Source: Muricea muricata (taxonomy: Eukaryota; Cnidaria; Anthozoa; Malacalcyonacea; Plexauridae). Taken from it: a stretch of 64,000 bases of DNA. Where the stretch lies: positions 67,998,354 through 68,062,353 of the forward strand of contig OY979717.1 of assembly GCA_963855995.1 (NCBI GenBank), read 5' to 3'. Numbering within the stretch: the stretch's first letter is position 1; each line of letters begins with the position of its first letter. Below the pieces are notes generated by a model. The model was not told where the DNA came from. It made no database searches and was given only the letters and a program-made list of their open reading frames with translations. Of the stretch, positions 61,090 through 64,000 are shown in pieces. Position numbers and translations under genes: made by a program.

Positions 61090-64000
61090 CCTTGAATTGC
61101 ACCACGTCATGCAGCACCTAAGTTCTGATAACGCACTATCAATTCAAAACGTTTCAACGAAGTATGACTGGCGTTTTAACGCAATTTACGATTTCATTGC
61201 ACTTTTCAGTAAGACATTTTCACTGCTCCTATATCCCAATTACGTTTAGCTGTACTGGGAAGTTTTACAGCTTAGATCTGGCCGAAATTATAAATTTTCT
61301 GATAATGTCACTGTTGTAATTATAAAGTGAAAATCAGGTAAAATTCAATCAGATATGGTTAAAGTCACGTCATGTTGGGATGCATGTTATTTAACCTAAG
61401 ATATATCGTCAATTTTGGGAAATTTTCCATTTGGCCAACGCCTTGATATGTCGTTGTGTGTCTGCCAATAACGTCAGTTGGGATATTGGGTGTATATATG
61501 CTATTTTGTAGAATACTGTGGTATCTTGTGTAGCATTTTGGGGTAGTTTGTAGATACCCAGCAAAATGCGGTTCAAAGCGCGAAAGTTATGGAATACATC
61601 AAAAAAGTCATACTAACCCAATCAAATTTTTAGGCTCAAAAATGGATTAAAATGCTATGAATAATTTATTGTTGACAAATAATGCATTTAGGGGGCGAAA
61701 TAATTCGCTATATAAAACTCTGTATACATATGCAAAGAAATCAACGTATTACTAAGATATCGTTCAACACAACTTTGTGTTCTCTTGAGTGATGATTAAC
61801 ACACGTGCAGTTATTCCTGATTGAACAGCATTACTAAACATTTTCAATACTGACAACTTTCCAAATTTAGTAACATTTTGTCAGACTGTACCTTGTTGTT
61901 TTCGAAAATCGTCAGCTGAAAATTTAAGTGCATCTTGAGTACGAGCGTGCATATATCTCTAGAGTCTCCGCAAAGATTTCGGTAACAATAATATATTTCA
62001 GTTATATGCCTTTTATATGCATTGGCAAATTCAAGCAGAACTTCACTTATTAAGTTTAAATTACTTGTTCTTTACATGCATGTGTAGCAACATTGTTCAG
62101 TCCATTATCATCTGTGCATGAATTGTGCTCGTTAACAAAATATCAGCACAAAAGAATGAGATGAATTTTTTATGAAATGAATAATATATGATTGGATATA
62201 GCGTATTTGTAATTGTTCAAATGAATTTCGCTACGAAATTTAAAAAAATACGTATTATTTATTTGTATCAATTTGATAAAAGGTACCTTGTTCAATGTAC
62301 CTTCTTCTGTTAATATTAATTTTAGTTAACTCTGCATTAGCAATCAACTGAATCATAGTAAAGCTTATAGAAAAGCTTGGTTTAAATTAACAAGTGAACA
62401 CTAACTCACCGACTCAATTCAATTCAACTAATAATGTTCACAATGCTAAAAGAACGCATTTTTGATCAATTCTATATGCATTTTAGAAATTGCATCGTAT
62501 ATAGTTTAACAAACATTAGATGAAAGCTGATTAAATATGATTGTAATATTTCTGAAGTTTCTCATATCGCTTCTAGCTAGATTATATAGTATGGAAGACT
62601 TCTTTTGTAAAAATACTTTTTGCATCCGCTAATGAACTATGAATAAAGAACTACAGAAGAGGTCTTAAGTGATGTCAACAAAAATATAAGAAAAAGTAAA
62701 CAACATAAAACATATATAATTATTCAATTAATACCTGATTATACATGCGCATGCGTCACAAACTGGCAGAAATACATCTCATTATAACACTGGATATTTC
62801 GCGTTGAGCTTCAGTGGATACGCTAACAACACAACTTTTAGTGAATGCAGTCCACAAACTAATCATATTTCACGACGTAACGTCTACAGTTATGGCTATC
62901 GAAGTCACACACTTTCTAATTAAAATTGTCCAGGTAGATATTGTTGTTAATACCGCTATATAATTGTTTAAAGAATTTTAAATAATATTCACATTCAAAA
63001 ACCATGTTAGTTTGTGTTTGTCTCTTCTCTGCGAGCCATCTCTATGTTTTTTTCGCCGCACAAGTTCGCTGCATTGTTGATATTTAGGAACTTATCAAGG
63101 GCTCTTCGGTTCCAAATGTTTTTACTCTAATCTTTATGTTCTCCACCGTGTACAGACTAATCGGCTATTCGTGAATCTCTGGAGAAAAAGAGGTCAATGA
63201 AAAATAAAAAACTTTTTTGACAAATTGATTGGAAATTATTAAGTTATTAAAATTAACCATTAAAATTTGGTTGGTTATTAATCCATGCGGCTGTAAAACA
63301 CACACCCTGTCATGCTGCTGTGATAGTATTTGGGGTCATTTTGGAAAAGGTGTATTATATAAAAGATCTTTGAAATCACATGCGACATCCTCAAAATATG
63401 GTACTGAATAATACTCACAACACATACCACGGAGATAGAGGAGTGCTGGGGGTGGGGCTATAGACTCCTGGGGTTATTAGAGACTAAACTAATAAAACTC
63501 AAGTAGAAACTGGGACGTATTTTCTTTTTCATCACTTATTTATTTTTGATGAATTTATAATCTTTGCTGTTCAACAATATATATGAAAGGATAAAAATAA
63601 CACGGCTTAGGAACATCGTCACAGCGTGAGACAATTATGTGGATGACCAGATAAACACAAATAAGTTATATACAATTATAGACTCAATAAATATATATAT
63701 GATTATTTTTTTTCGAATGCGATGTCTAAGAAGCAGCAGTTCTTTTCAAGGCTCAGTTGTCTCGCTTGATGACATTTGGGACTAAACCATTCGTTAACGC
63801 TAAAATTTGTTGCCAAATAATGTCATAATAAACGGTCTAAACCCAAAGAATGGTATGGTATTATAGTGACGTCATTTACGTATTATGGTCTATCACAACA
63901 CTGAATCTATCAGGACACCGAATCTTGATACATTTTTTATAATCTTTACAAATACTAAAAATGTGGCGGCGGTAGCCCTAATTAGCACAATGATGCATGT
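61090..64000. other. No gene recognised
   Basis: The first part should hold the GPCR 3' UTR. A 63-codon frame without Met at about 62732-62924 (TGYFALSFSGYANNTTFSEC) has balanced composition but no family or clear splice sites. Confidence 0.4.

Overview
This 64 kb window is AT-rich nuclear DNA from an animal, most likely an invertebrate such as a cnidarian. I infer this from introns with GT/AG borders, a class B (secretin-type) G-protein-coupled receptor, Penelope-like retroelements (PLEs) with hammerhead ribozymes, THAP and P-type DNA transposon remnants, many foldback MITEs, and long (TA)n arrays. I see no bacterial operons, no CRISPR array and no rRNA genes. Most long open frames over the TA tracts (poly Tyr-Ile) are not genes.

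Layout. At 1-314 there is a coding-looking exon on the minus strand that runs off the edge. At 1287-2314 lie remnants of a THAP-domain gene, followed by a CpG-rich, possibly promoter, segment near 2750-2830. At 2966-4948 there is a 2 kb DNA transposon with about 380-bp inverted ends and a perfect 8-bp target duplication. At 11076-15951 there is an array of three consecutive inverted PLE pairs. Each pair has its 3' ends facing outward, and the pairs are separated by (TA)n tracts of about 85-120 bp. The two larger pairs encode RT-thumb and GIY-YIG sequences, and all three carry hammerhead ribozyme motifs. A second, more decayed PLE cluster is at 40506-41330. At 18540-19330 there is a dead endonuclease domain of a non-LTR retrotransposon. 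At 22380-24794 lies a DNA transposon whose long inverted ends carry a GTCGAGGGT minisatellite and which encloses a broken zinc-binding-type ORF. Several foldback or MITE families occur elsewhere.

The one convincing host gene is a complete, multi-exon secretin-family GPCR on the plus strand, 51239-61089. Eleven exons can be joined with consistent phase and give a hormone-receptor domain, seven membrane segments and a short tail. A signal-peptide-like exon at 49567 may be its start, but its phase does not fit directly, so an exon is probably missing. Its introns carry MITEs, including a second P-like element with an 8-bp duplication.

The rest of the window (about 5.2-11 kb, 16-18.5 kb, 28.6-30.8 kb, 33.6-39.7 kb, 41.3-49.5 kb and 61.1-64 kb) holds no gene I can support, only short exon-like or repeat fragments as listed.
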